Below are positions 1 through 7,028 of a stretch of DNA of 11,627 nucleotides, in pieces (within the stretch, counting starts at the first letter, position 1; each line of letters starts with the position of its first letter). The position numbers and the translations under genes are program-made. Where the stretch lies: positions 1 to 11,627 of the forward strand of contig USLH01000072.1 of the NCBI GenBank assembly GCA_900555435.1, in the 5' to 3' direction. Source of the stretch: an uncultured Oscillospiraceae bacterium. Its GTDB lineage: Bacteria > Bacillota > Clostridia > Oscillospirales > Ruminococcaceae. The notes beneath the pieces were generated by a model. It was not told the DNA's origin, did not search any database, and saw nothing but the letters and a program-made list of their open reading frames with translations.

Positions 1-12
1 CTAAATCCAGAA

Positions 13-219
13 TCAAGCCAATCTGTTATCGTCCTCCACTTTTTCAGCTTTGGACAGTTCCTCCCAATCTTCAAGATTGCCGCACCTGCGAAGATAATAG
101 TGACCACCATCTACGGCACATGCCCCGCAGCTGCAAACCCTGAAATCATGGACGGTTTCGCTCTCGATAATATCTCCGCACTTTCTGCATCTGATTGCAT
201 TCCTGATAATTCTCGGCAT
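13..219 (-). CDS. Small zinc-ribbon protein, DUF7695-like
   Basis: A 68-residue protein of unknown function. It opens with MPRIIRNAIRCRKCGD and continues through a CSCGACAVDGG stretch to LRRCGN. The paired cysteines (CRKC, CSC, a later lone C) and the repeated CG motifs look like a small zinc ribbon. The pattern matches my recollection of the short DUF7695 family of Firmicutes, which has no established role. I chose the ATG at 217-219 rather than a longer reading from 303: it has a Shine-Dalgarno-like AAGAGGGAC just upstream, the residues before it are not conserved-looking, and the preceding gene fragment stops only two bases earlier (TGA at 222-224). That tight spacing suggests it was the second gene of an operon with the DUF2726 gene, whose 5' part is now missing. 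I see no promoter of its own close by, so it may be poorly expressed. Confidence 0.75.
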   Translation of the reverse strand: MPRIIRNAIRCRKCGDIIESETVHDFRVCSCGACAVDGGHYYLRRCGNLEDWEELSKAEKVEDDNRLA

Positions 220-221
220 AA

Positions 222-533
222 TCAGTCCCTCTTTAGTGCATTTTTGATTTTCTCTTTTTCCCCACTGCCATCTGTGCGCAGTCGCAGCAGCGGGACGCCG
301 CACTTCTCCAAAATGGAGTTTTTCTTCATATCTCGCGCTGCCTGGTTGCTCCCCGCTTCGTGGAAGCCCGTCCCGTCTACTTCAATCGCCAGCACGGGCT
401 GCTTATCCATCTGATTGAACAGCAGAAAATCCACATGGGTCAACGGATTGCGGGCATATGTACGTTCTTCCTCTGTCAGTAGTTCATAGCCCTTCACCAG
501 CGTTGCAAGAGAAACGTGCATGTAGAATATCAC
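222..533 (-). pseudogene. C-terminal stub of a DUF2726 (helicase-associated nuclease-like) protein
   Basis: About 98 residues match the C-terminal DUF2726 domain as I know it: THVDFLLFN, then PVLAIEVDG, then RD-x-KK-x-SIL and GVPLLRLRTDG. This arrangement (hydrophobic strand ending in D, then E-x-D, then a basic helix and a final strand) resembles restriction-endonuclease-like folds. The domain normally ends a much longer protein, often with an AAA/helicase part in front. Here the reading frame is closed by TAG at 534-536, immediately before a GTG at 531-533, and everything further upstream is the terminator and 3' end of the araC-type gene. The GTG has no ribosome binding site. The simplest reading is an old gene that lost its 5' part when the carbohydrate cassette came to lie next to it. 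Independent expression as a stand-alone nuclease-like domain is less likely. Confidence 0.65.
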
Positions 534-538
534 CTAAC

Positions 539-583
539 AAAAGCCTCCCTATGCAGTTCTATCATTCTGCATAGAGAGGCTTT
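539..583 (-). terminator. Rho-independent terminator of the araC-type gene
   Basis: A long inverted repeat has arms at 539-556 and 567-583 (AAAGCCTC..CTATGCAG against CTGCATAG..GAGGCTTT, one mismatch) and a roughly ten-base loop. On the minus strand it is followed by TTTTGTT. It lies 24 bases after the regulator's stop codon. The mirrored A-run makes activity on the other strand possible too. It also sits between the regulator and the DUF2726 stub, so it marks the left edge of the cassette. Confidence 0.88.
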
Positions 584-606
584 GGGCCTTTAATTTTTTC
601 AGGCGG

Positions 607-2892
607 TCAATTTTTACGGATCCGATTGGGGGTAATACCAAAGCTTTGCTTGAACCTCTTGTGAAAATAGGTGACATTGTTGAATCCGACCTGCCGGGCC
701 ACCTCGCTGACGGAGAGGTCTGTTTCTTCCAGCAGCTGCTTCGCATGTCTCATTCGAATCTCTGCAATGTATTCAAGCAGAGTCATACCTTGACTTTCCT
801 TAAAGACCCGGCAAAGGTGATACCGGCTGATGCCAAGCTCATCGGCGATGTCCTGAATGGAGATGTCATGCTGGTAGTGTTCGGCAATGAAGTCAATTGC
901 ACGTTCTGCATATTGTGCAGAGGCTGTGACTGAATCTTTTTGAATGTGCTGAAGAATCGTTTTCGTTTCATTCTCCAGTGTTTGGAACATCTCGTTCAGG
1001 TAAATGTGCTGACCCAGTTGATCTGGAAGCGGGATGGTGAACAGTTCGCTTAAGTCGATGTGATTGTTTTCTGCAATCTTTTCCAGCGCCAGCAGGATCT
1101 CCTCCAAAATCTGAGTACAGCTTTGCCAGGAAAGAGGCGTTTCACAGATCAGCCGCTGCAGGCCTTCCAGGCTTGCTACTGCCTCCTCGGATTGCAGGGC
1201 TGCCAATTGCTCTAAGAAGTTGTCCATTTGCCTGCGGTCAAAGCTGATATTCCGATCCCAGTTTTCTGTTTCCCCATAACGGAAGAAGAATTTTTTCGGG
1301 AAATACGCCGCGTATTGCAGTGCACTCAGCGCCTGTCGGTAGGAATGGCTTACATCCTCCATTTTTTCACTGCTGTCGCCTATTGCTCCGCAGCATTTCT
1401 CCAACTGCGGCCTTTTAAAGATTTCCTCAAACCAGCGTACCAAATTTTCCGAATCATTGGTATTGCAGACGCATGCAATGACTCCGCCGTCATCACATTC
1501 CAGGCAAGTCAGTTCCGCTCCTTCCGGCCTCTGCTCATGCAGGAACTTCCCCGCATCCTGCAGAGAAGTTCCCTCTTTTGAACGGATGCAGCATACGGAA
1601 AAAAGTGTGCCGGGATAATACGGCTTCAAAAATTGCTGATATGCTTCCATGTCGGCTGCCGGAATCGGTTTTTCCTGAAGCAGTCGGGAGAAAAAGCTGC
1701 GGGATACCAATTCACGATTTCCGTGGATTAATTGTGCCTGAACATCCGTTTCTTCCAGAAGGCCGGTAAACGCTTCTTCCAGATTCCCGAAAACATCCTT
1801 TGCCCGGGAGCGCTGCTCAAATCCCGCAGAGCGGATACTTTCAACCAGTTTTCCAAACGGATAGCTGATTTTCATTACCGACATGGCGCACACCAAAAGC
1901 ATACCGATGAGCACTGCCGTACAGGCAAGCAGAACATTTCTCTGGAACAAATTGCTTTTTTGATAATATGCACTTTCCGGCAGACACATCACATACAGCC
2001 ATGGGGCGTAATCCGACCGCACTGCCGTTATCATCATTCCATTGAGCGACAAGGACAGCGGCGAATTCCCGGTTGCTTTTCTCAACTCATCGGACTGATT
2101 CTGGAGTTCTTCCAAAATGGTTTCCTCCGGCTGCCCGGCAATAAGATCTCCATTTAAAGAGAGCAGAAAATATTTTGTATCGGGGCTTCGTCCGGCAGAC
2201 TCCACCGCATTCATCAGCACAGCATCGCTGATGCTTACACAGGCGTACAACCCGTTTCGTTCCCCGGAATTGAGAGGCGCAATCAGGGAAAGCAGATGGT
2301 TTTCACCGGCCTGCCAACTCCCATCAGGGAACGCCCGGGGCGCAAGCCAGATCGCCGAACGGGTTCCTGAGGGAATCAACCCAATCTCCTCGACCCAGGA
2401 TACATCACTGGTCAGTTTCACGGTTGTCCCGGAAAGATAAGTGATCCCATAGGTTGCCGACAACAGCACCTTGCTCCTTGGATTATACAGAGCTATGTCT
2501 GTTAAAGAGTATTGGACGTTTTTTCTTCCTAGGAGGCCATAAATCGAATACAGCCCAGAGGATTTAATGTCTTCACCGACCCCGGAAAAGCCCGAAGCCT
2601 GTGACACCTGATTGGACAGGACAATATCGGAAAAAGCTGCCGCCACCGGAGACAGTGCAGTACTGTCGACCGTGTTTTTTACATGGAGCAGCCGCTGATT
2701 ATTGTAATTTTCGATATCGGTTCGGAGTTCTGTTTTTAAATAGGAAAAAGGTAAAAGGCTGGCTAGAAGAACCGTAGCAAGAGTAATGACTGCCGTCAGA
2801 AGCATGAGCCTGAGAAACAAAGAATTTACATAGGGATTTTTCAGCCTGTGCAGTCTGTTTCTTTCCGCTTCGTGTCGGACTTGCTGTTTCAA
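607..2892 (-). CDS. Membrane-anchored AraC-family transcriptional regulator (YtdP/YesN-like architecture)
   Basis: This 761-residue regulator is predicted to sense a saccharide outside the cell and control the divergent transport operon. A basic N-terminus is followed by a membrane segment (about residues 25-49). Next come an extracytoplasmic sensor region of about 265 residues and a second membrane segment (about 319-341, NVLLACTAVLIGMLL). A cytoplasmic linker follows, and the AraC/XylS double helix-turn-helix occupies 662-761. Its two recognition parts are visible as SIQDIADELGISRYHL and LSVSEVARQVGFNNVTYFHKRF, ending in the usual FGITPNRIRK. This plan is typical of Firmicute regulators next to LplB/YtcP/YtcQ-type transporters, such as YtdP of Bacillus subtilis. 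The start is a TTG at 2890-2892, supported by an AGGGGG ribosome binding site eight bases upstream (2901-2906); the basic stretch and membrane segment follow naturally. It has its own promoter and a strong terminator. The ligand is unknown. Confidence 0.92.
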   Translation of the reverse strand: MKQQVRHEAERNRLHRLKNPYVNSLFLRLMLLTAVITLATVLLASLLPFSYLKTELRTDIENYNNQRLLHVKNTVDSTALSPVAAAFSDIVLSNQVSQASGFSGVGEDIKSSGLYSIYGLLGRKNVQYSLTDIALYNPRSKVLLSATYGITYLSGTTVKLTSDVSWVEEIGLIPSGTRSAIWLAPRAFPDGSWQAGENHLLSLIAPLNSGERNGLYACVSISDAVLMNAVESAGRSPDTKYFLLSLNGDLIAGQPEETILEELQNQSDELRKATGNSPLSLSLNGMMITAVRSDYAPWLYVMCLPESAYYQKSNLFQRNVLLACTAVLIGMLLVCAMSVMKISYPFGKLVESIRSAGFEQRSRAKDVFGNLEEAFTGLLEETDVQAQLIHGNRELVSRSFFSRLLQEKPIPAADMEAYQQFLKPYYPGTLFSVCCIRSKEGTSLQDAGKFLHEQRPEGAELTCLECDDGGVIACVCNTNDSENLVRWFEEIFKRPQLEKCCGAIGDSSEKMEDVSHSYRQALSALQYAAYFPKKFFFRYGETENWDRNISFDRRQMDNFLEQLAALQSEEAVASLEGLQRLICETPLSWQSCTQILEEILLALEKIAENNHIDLSELFTIPLPDQLGQHIYLNEMFQTLENETKTILQHIQKDSVTASAQYAERAIDFIAEHYQHDISIQDIADELGISRYHLCRVFKESQGMTLLEYIAEIRMRHAKQLLEETDLSVSEVARQVGFNNVTYFHKRFKQSFGITPNRIRKN

Positions 2893-2931
2893 AAGCCTTT
2901 CCCCCTATCCTATTATGATTTCAGATATTCA

Positions 2932-2960
2932 TCGCTGCAACTCCTGTTCTGTTGCAGCGA
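2932..2960 (-). promoter_or_regulatory. Perfect hairpin in the araC-type gene leader
   Basis: A perfect 10-bp inverted repeat, TCGCTGCAAC (2932-2941) and GTTGCAGCGA (2951-2960), encloses a nine-base loop. It lies about 40 bases upstream of the TTG start and downstream of the predicted promoter, so it would be in the 5' untranslated RNA of the regulator. There is no U-run after it on the minus strand, so it is not a standard terminator. It could be an RNA stability or translation element, or a palindromic DNA operator; the sequence cannot decide. Confidence 0.55.
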
Positions 2961-3001
2961 CGAGTAAGGGCCGATGGATTCAGCCTCTTTTGTTCTTTTT
3001 T

Positions 3002-3030
3002 AGAATAGCAGAAAATTCGATGGTTCGCAA
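3002..3030 (-). promoter_or_regulatory. Sigma-A-type promoter of the araC-type gene
   Basis: On the minus strand a -35 element TTGCGA (3025-3030) and a -10 element TATTCT (3002-3007) are separated by exactly 17 bases. Transcription would start near 2995, giving a leader of about 100 bases before the TTG start. An AT-rich stretch follows the -10. This is a prediction by match to consensus only. Confidence 0.6.
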
Positions 3031-3042
3031 GTGTTTTCAACA

Positions 3043-3071
3043 CGAAACTTAAAGCCTTCGAAAAAGTTTCG
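3043..3071. repeat. Inverted repeat upstream of the regulator's promoter
   Basis: CGAAACTT (3043-3050) and AAGTTTCG (3064-3071) form a perfect 8-bp inverted repeat with a 13-base spacer containing a TTCGAA palindrome. It lies 12 bases upstream of the regulator's -35 box, a position suited to an operator. The binding protein is unknown, and chance cannot be excluded in this AT-rich stretch. Confidence 0.4.
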
Positions 3072-3215
3072 CAACTCTGCAGAGGGCGGTTTTTATCCGT
3101 CCATGATCCGTGATCGGCATGGCAGAAGTGGTGCTGGTGATGCCTGCTGTTTAAAGACTGCTTCTTTTTTCCATTATACTGGGCTTTTTGAGCCTTGTGA
3201 ACAATATTGCTGATG

Positions 3216-3267
3216 AAATTCTTTAAAAGGCAAGAACATTCATAAGAAAAATGGCAAAATTCTTTAA
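3216..3267 (+). promoter_or_regulatory. Pair of 11-bp direct repeats, candidate AraC-type activator site
   Basis: The identical 11-mer AAATTCTTTAA occurs at 3216-3226 and 3257-3267, spaced 41 bases start to start, close to four helical turns. Each copy is followed within a few bases by a GCAAG. AraC-family activators generally bind direct repeats on one face of the helix upstream of the -35 box. The second copy ends 19 bases before the predicted -35 of the transport operon. The binding role is inference; the repeat is seen directly. Confidence 0.45.
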
Positions 3268-3286
3268 GAAACGCAAGGATTTTTAT

Positions 3287-3315
3287 TTGACTTTCCTTCC
3301 TGCTTGTGCAAAAAT
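3287..3315 (+). promoter_or_regulatory. Candidate promoter of the transport operon
   Basis: TTGACT (3287-3292) is a good -35 match. Seventeen bases later lies AAAAAT (3310-3315), a poor -10 match, as expected for an activator-dependent promoter. The leader would be about 80 bases. A TATACT at 3175-3180 is a better -10 but has only a weak -35 partner (TAAAGA, 3152-3157). I prefer the 3287 site because it lies just downstream of the direct repeats. Confidence 0.35.
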
Positions 3316-3389
3316 GTGATTGTCGGTTCCACAAAAACGCATAAAAAACAAGCGTAAAGCGGAACAAAATTATCTGCATTTGCTGTTGT

Positions 3390-3396
3390 AAGGAGG
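3390..3396 (+). promoter_or_regulatory. Strong ribosome binding site that fixes a TTG start
   Basis: AAGGAGG lies eight bases before the TTG at 3405-3407. No ATG is present in the right frame near this site, so this element decides the start of the first permease. Both divergent genes at this control region therefore begin with TTG. Confidence 0.75.
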
Positions 3397-3404
3397 AATC
3401 ATTT

Positions 3405-4376
3405 TTGGGAAAATCCGCTTCCGCCCAAAAGGCGCCTGTCCGTTCCAAGAAAAAGGAAAACGGATTTGTCCGCACACTGAAATCCTATGGAAAGCAATAT
3501 CAGCTGGTGCTGATGTTCCTACCGGCGGCCATCACCCTCGCACTGTTTGCGTATGCGCCAATGTACGGTTTGACCATTGCATTTAAGGATTTCGCTCTGC
3601 TGAAGGGAATCAGCGGAAGCCCATGGGTCGGACTTGGAAATTTTCGAAAGCTGCTGACTGCACCCAGCTTTTCTGAAGTTTTTGTAAATACGATCAAAAT
3701 CAGCTTCCTGCGGCTCATTTTCGGTTTCCCGGCTCCGATTCTTCTGGCGCTGCTCTTAAATGAGGTCGGAAATGCACGGTTTAAAAAGGTGGTGCAAACC
3801 ATCAGTTACCTGCCGCACTTTCTTTCCTGGGTCGTTCTGGCCGGTATCGTGATTCAGATTCTCTCGCCCTCCAGCGGCATCGTCAATCAGATCATCGTTA
3901 TGTTCGGCGGAAATCCCATCTACTTTGTCGCCGATCCCCGTTACTTCGTACCCATGCTGATCGTAACGGGAATCTGGAAGGAAGTCGGCTGGGGCACGGT
4001 CGTTTATCTGGCTTCTATCACCTCTATCAGCCCGGAGCTGTATGAAGCTGCCACCATCGACGGCGCAGGCCGGTTCCAGAAGATGCTGCACATCACGCTG
4101 CCCGCCCTCCGCCCTGTTGTTTCCATTATGTTCATCCTGAACAGCGGAAACCTCATCAATGCCGGCTTCGATCAGATCTACAACCTTTACAATCCCGCTG
4201 TTTATAAAGTGGCTGATATCATCGACACCTATGTCTACCGGCGCGGCCTTCTTGATATGAAGTACAGCTTCTCCTCGGCGGCGGGTTTATTCAAGAACAT
4301 CATTTCCTTCGCACTGGTTCTGACCACTAACGGTTTGGTCAAAGTGATCAGCGGTAAAGAAAATGGAATTTGGTAA
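3405..4376 (+). CDS. ABC sugar transporter permease, LplB/YteP-like (CUT1 family)
   Basis: A 323-residue inner membrane permease, one half of a heterodimeric channel for oligosaccharide import. After a lysine-rich cytoplasmic N-terminus (residues 1-30) there are about six membrane segments, starting with LVLMFLPAAITLALFAYAP (about 35-52). The ATPase-coupling EAA loop is clear: E214-A-A-T-I-D-G220 followed by I230-T-L-P233. The APMYGL and FLSW-containing segments are typical of LplB-type proteins, which in Bacillus relatives import pectin- or plant-glycan-derived oligosaccharides. Length is normal for the family. It is first in the operon, 12 bases ahead of the partner permease. The transported sugar cannot be told from the permease. 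Confidence 0.93.
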   Translation: MGKSASAQKAPVRSKKKENGFVRTLKSYGKQYQLVLMFLPAAITLALFAYAPMYGLTIAFKDFALLKGISGSPWVGLGNFRKLLTAPSFSEVFVNTIKISFLRLIFGFPAPILLALLLNEVGNARFKKVVQTISYLPHFLSWVVLAGIVIQILSPSSGIVNQIIVMFGGNPIYFVADPRYFVPMLIVTGIWKEVGWGTVVYLASITSISPELYEAATIDGAGRFQKMLHITLPALRPVVSIMFILNSGNLINAGFDQIYNLYNPAVYKVADIIDTYVYRRGLLDMKYSFSSAAGLFKNIISFALVLTTNGLVKVISGKENGIW

Positions 4377-4388
4377 GGAGGTAGAACG

Positions 4389-5300
4389 ATGACTCAAACG
4401 CAAAAGAAAGGCAAGCGTTCCCGCATCCATAAGAGCGCAGGAAGCTGGGCCTTCGATCTCTTCAATTATTTGTTGCTTACGCTCTTCTGCCTTACGATCC
4501 TGCTTCCGTTCTGGTATCTGCTGGTGCTTTCCTTTGATGAATTCGGCAATGTCACGGCACAGGATTTCTTCCTCTGGCCCCGGGCCTTCACACTTGAGAA
4601 TTACAAAACAGTGGCTGAGAATCCTGCCATCTGGCGTGGATACGCAAACACCATTTTTCGGACGGTTTGCGGAACATTCCTCTCTCTGCTCTGTACCTCT
4701 ATGGCAGCTTTCGCCCTTTCAAAGAACAGCTTCCCCAACCGGAAATTCTGGTCCTTCTATGTGGTCTTCACAATGTTTTTCAGCGGCGGAATGATCCCTA
4801 CCTACCTCTGGATCAAGGATCTGCACCTTCTGGACAATCGGCTGGTTCTGATTCTGCCCGGACTGGTCGGTGCTTATAATCTGGTTCTGATCCGCAATTT
4901 CTTCAAGCAGATTCCCCCGGAGCTGGAAGAAAGCGCCCGAATCGATGGAGCAAGTGATTTCAGAGTATTCTGGAACATTATACTTCCCGTTTCCAAACCC
5001 ATTCTTGCTACAATTGCACTTTGGCTGGCAGTAGGTCACTGGAACGCCTGGTTTGACTGCTTGATTTATATCCGTGACACTCGGAAATACGTTCTGCAAA
5101 TCATCCTGCAGCGGATTGTAATTGAAGGAACCATCGAGAACCTCTCCAATACCGAGCAGATGACCGAAGATTTCAACGCCCGTCCGGAAATGGTCAAGGC
5201 AGCTTGCATCTACTTTACAACGCTGCCGATCCTTTGTGTTTATCCCTTCCTGCAAAAGTATTTCGTAAAAGGCATTTATGTCGGCTCCCTGAAGGGCTGA
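4389..5300 (+). CDS. ABC sugar transporter permease, YtcP-like (CUT1 family)
   Basis: A 303-residue inner membrane permease and partner of the preceding one. The basic N-terminus leads into a first membrane segment (about residues 24-48, ending in PFWYLLVLSF). The EAA loop is visible as ELEESARIDGA (178-188) followed by IILP (197-200). The C-terminus KYFVKGIYVGSLKG is the characteristic ending of YtcP/AraQ-type permeases. The ATG at 4389 follows TAAGGAGG, where the TAA is the stop of the upstream gene, so the two permeases are probably made in step. No ATP-binding gene follows. Proteins of this type usually share an MsmX-like ATPase encoded elsewhere. Confidence 0.93.
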   Translation: MTQTQKKGKRSRIHKSAGSWAFDLFNYLLLTLFCLTILLPFWYLLVLSFDEFGNVTAQDFFLWPRAFTLENYKTVAENPAIWRGYANTIFRTVCGTFLSLLCTSMAAFALSKNSFPNRKFWSFYVVFTMFFSGGMIPTYLWIKDLHLLDNRLVLILPGLVGAYNLVLIRNFFKQIPPELEESARIDGASDFRVFWNIILPVSKPILATIALWLAVGHWNAWFDCLIYIRDTRKYVLQIILQRIVIEGTIENLSNTEQMTEDFNARPEMVKAACIYFTTLPILCVYPFLQKYFVKGIYVGSLKG

Positions 5301-5316
5301 CGAAACAACGGGTTTC

Positions 5317-5331
5317 AGGGCGTTACGCCCT
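5317..5331 (+). promoter_or_regulatory. Short intercistronic hairpin before the binding-protein gene
   Basis: AGGGCG-TTA-CGCCCT forms a compact GC-rich hairpin between the second permease stop and the lipoprotein start, without a U-run. Such structures often protect the 5' end of a processed downstream transcript or allow partial read-through. Together with the hairpin after the lipoprotein gene it could set that gene's mRNA level apart from its neighbours. Confidence 0.5.
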
Positions 5332-5360
5332 TACCAACATAAACGAAAGGAAGAACGTAC

Positions 5361-6965
5361 ATGAAAAAGCGCACATTTTTGGCACTGGCACTGGTACTGA
5401 CAATGGCAGCCGGATCCTTTGGAGGTTGCGGATCTGGAGGAAGCTCTTCTTCCCAGTCTTCTTCAACTCCCTCTTCCCAGAGCAGCTCTTCTCAGGCTGA
5501 GAGCAGCAAAACCGAAGAGGCTGAGCGCTACCACTACACCATCGTGCAGCATCTGACCGAAGAGGTTCCCGAAGACGCACCTATGGTTCAGTACTGGAGT
5601 GAAATGTTCGATTGCGATTTCACCATCGAGACCGTTGAGCAGAGCAAGATCAACGAGTTGATGTCCCTGCGTTTTGCTTCCGGCGACATTCCCGATGTAA
5701 TCACCAACCTGGGCTACTCTGTGTTCTACGATCTGGTCAATCAGGGCATCGCCGGAACCTGGTCCGAAGAGTTCATGCGGGAAAAAGCTCCGGACATTGC
5801 CGCTTACCTTGACGAGCTGGGCGGTGATGCCTGGAAAGCCGCCAAGCATGAAAACGGCGAACTGTTCACCACCCCCGGCATCAACCCCAGCTATATGTAC
5901 GGCAACGCCATCATCTGGCGTGATTCCTGGCTGGAAGCTGTCGGTGCGGAAATTCCCCGCACTCTGGCCGATGCAGAGAAAATCTTCTACAAGTTCGCCA
6001 ACGAAGACCCCGATGGAAACGGCGTGAAGGACACCTACGGCCTGTCCAAGGACGGCATGAACCAGGTTTACGGCGCATACGGCGTCCCCCTGGACACCTG
6101 GATCATGGGCGAAGACGGCAAACTGGTTTACTCCAGCGTAGCTCCCAAGATGAAAGAGGCTCTGACGACTCTGGCCCGCTACTACGCCGATGGCGTTCTG
6201 GATCCTGAGTTCATCACCGGCCAGAATAAGGGCGACTACATCCATCTGGACCATGCGTTCTGCCAGGGCCGGATCGGCTTCACCAACAAGGCTACCTACG
6301 GCCACTGGTACAGCCCCGAATACCTGACCTATCCCGGCGTGCAGAAACCCAGCGTCAACCTGGAGCTGTTCCTGCAGAACAACCCCGGCGAGACCTTCTC
6401 CTACGGCTGGCCTCTGGAAGGACCTGACGGCGACAAATACTCCGGCGTCACCAACTACGCTTACTGGAGCTGCTACTCCAAGGCTATGACCGACGACGAA
6501 GGAAAATTCGGCAAATTCCTGGAGATTTTCCAGAAGACCAACGGCTTCACCGATCCCAAAGACTATCTGACCACCCGGATGGGCATCCAGGGAACGCACT
6601 GGGATTACAACGAATTTGGCCAGGCCAAACAGTTTGAAGGTGTGGACCAGACCCTCATCGGTGCAGGCAACTGCTTCATCTTCGGCAACAACCACCACAC
6701 TCAGGAAGTCACGAACCCCAACATGGAAAAACTCCGCCAGTCGATCTACTCCGATCCTGATCGGTACGCCATGTGGACCAACTACATTCTGGCTCCTCTG
6801 CCCTCTTCCGGTGACTACGAGGCTGAGTGCCAGAAGCTCATCGACGAAGGTTTCATCAGCATCATCACCGGCGAGAAACCCGTTGACTATTTCGATGAAA
6901 TCGTCAAGCAGTGGTACGCCATCGGCGGTCAGACTCTGACTGACGAAGCAAACGCAACCCTCTAA
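5361..6965 (+). CDS. Lipoprotein solute-binding protein of the oligosaccharide ABC transporter (LplA/YtcQ-like)
   Basis: A 534-residue extracytoplasmic receptor that would hand its sugar to the two upstream permeases. The signal peptide MKKRTFLALALVLTMAAG ends in the lipobox FGGC with lipidation cysteine C23. A Ser/Gln-rich flexible linker (about 24-50) follows, then the binding domain. Features typical of the family are a stretch ending in RFASGDIPDVI, the EDPDGNGVKDTYGLS segment (a DPDGNG calcium-loop-like motif), and many surface aromatics such as Trp and Tyr suited to sugar stacking. The ATG at 5361 follows GAAAGGAAG. Length fits the long LplA/YtcQ class. Codons are strongly biased to GGC, CTG, ACC, GCC and TAC, more so than in the neighbouring genes, which fits high expression. 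Ligand identity is unknown. Confidence 0.93.
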   Translation: MKKRTFLALALVLTMAAGSFGGCGSGGSSSSQSSSTPSSQSSSSQAESSKTEEAERYHYTIVQHLTEEVPEDAPMVQYWSEMFDCDFTIETVEQSKINELMSLRFASGDIPDVITNLGYSVFYDLVNQGIAGTWSEEFMREKAPDIAAYLDELGGDAWKAAKHENGELFTTPGINPSYMYGNAIIWRDSWLEAVGAEIPRTLADAEKIFYKFANEDPDGNGVKDTYGLSKDGMNQVYGAYGVPLDTWIMGEDGKLVYSSVAPKMKEALTTLARYYADGVLDPEFITGQNKGDYIHLDHAFCQGRIGFTNKATYGHWYSPEYLTYPGVQKPSVNLELFLQNNPGETFSYGWPLEGPDGDKYSGVTNYAYWSCYSKAMTDDEGKFGKFLEIFQKTNGFTDPKDYLTTRMGIQGTHWDYNEFGQAKQFEGVDQTLIGAGNCFIFGNNHHTQEVTNPNMEKLRQSIYSDPDRYAMWTNYILAPLPSSGDYEAECQKLIDEGFISIITGEKPVDYFDEIVKQWYAIGGQTLTDEANATL

Positions 6966-6974
6966 TTTTTCCGC

Positions 6975-7000
6975 AGCCCGCCTCGCTTGCGAGACGGGCT
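6975..7000 (+). promoter_or_regulatory. Strong hairpin after the binding-protein gene
   Basis: AGCCCG-C-CTCGC pairs with GCGAG-A-CGGGCT around a tiny loop (CTTG tetraloop if the last C-G pair opens), ten bases after the lipoprotein stop. There is no T-run after it, and the next gene's AAGGAGG follows at 7016. It is best read as a 3' stabiliser or partial attenuator that raises lipoprotein mRNA relative to the large downstream gene, not a full terminator. Confidence 0.6.
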
Positions 7001-7028
7001 TGCGTTCTGTTATCCAAGGAGGAAAAAG

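Noticed and set aside
3315..3333. TGTG...CACA symmetry considered as a CRP/Fnr-like or cre site.
   Set aside because: Only four matching bases per side and no agreement with the TGWAAGCGNTWNCA cre consensus.
2921..3475. A 184-codon open frame on the minus strand across the control region.
   Set aside because: It covers promoters, operators and the first permease's start, is rich in His, Lys, Phe and Ser without motifs, and has no ribosome binding site.
5463..6698. A 411-codon open frame on the minus strand opposite the binding-protein gene.
   Set aside because: It is a by-product of the strong GGC/CTG/ACC codon bias of the real gene: rich in Val, Gly and Ala, no ribosome binding site, no recognisable domain, while the plus strand encodes a clear lipoprotein.
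6987..7028. Upstream extension of the large enzyme by 14 residues from an ATG at 6987.
   Set aside because: That ATG-equivalent start lies inside the hairpin and lacks a ribosome binding site, whereas AAGGAGG at 7016-7022 is ideally spaced from the ATG at 7029.
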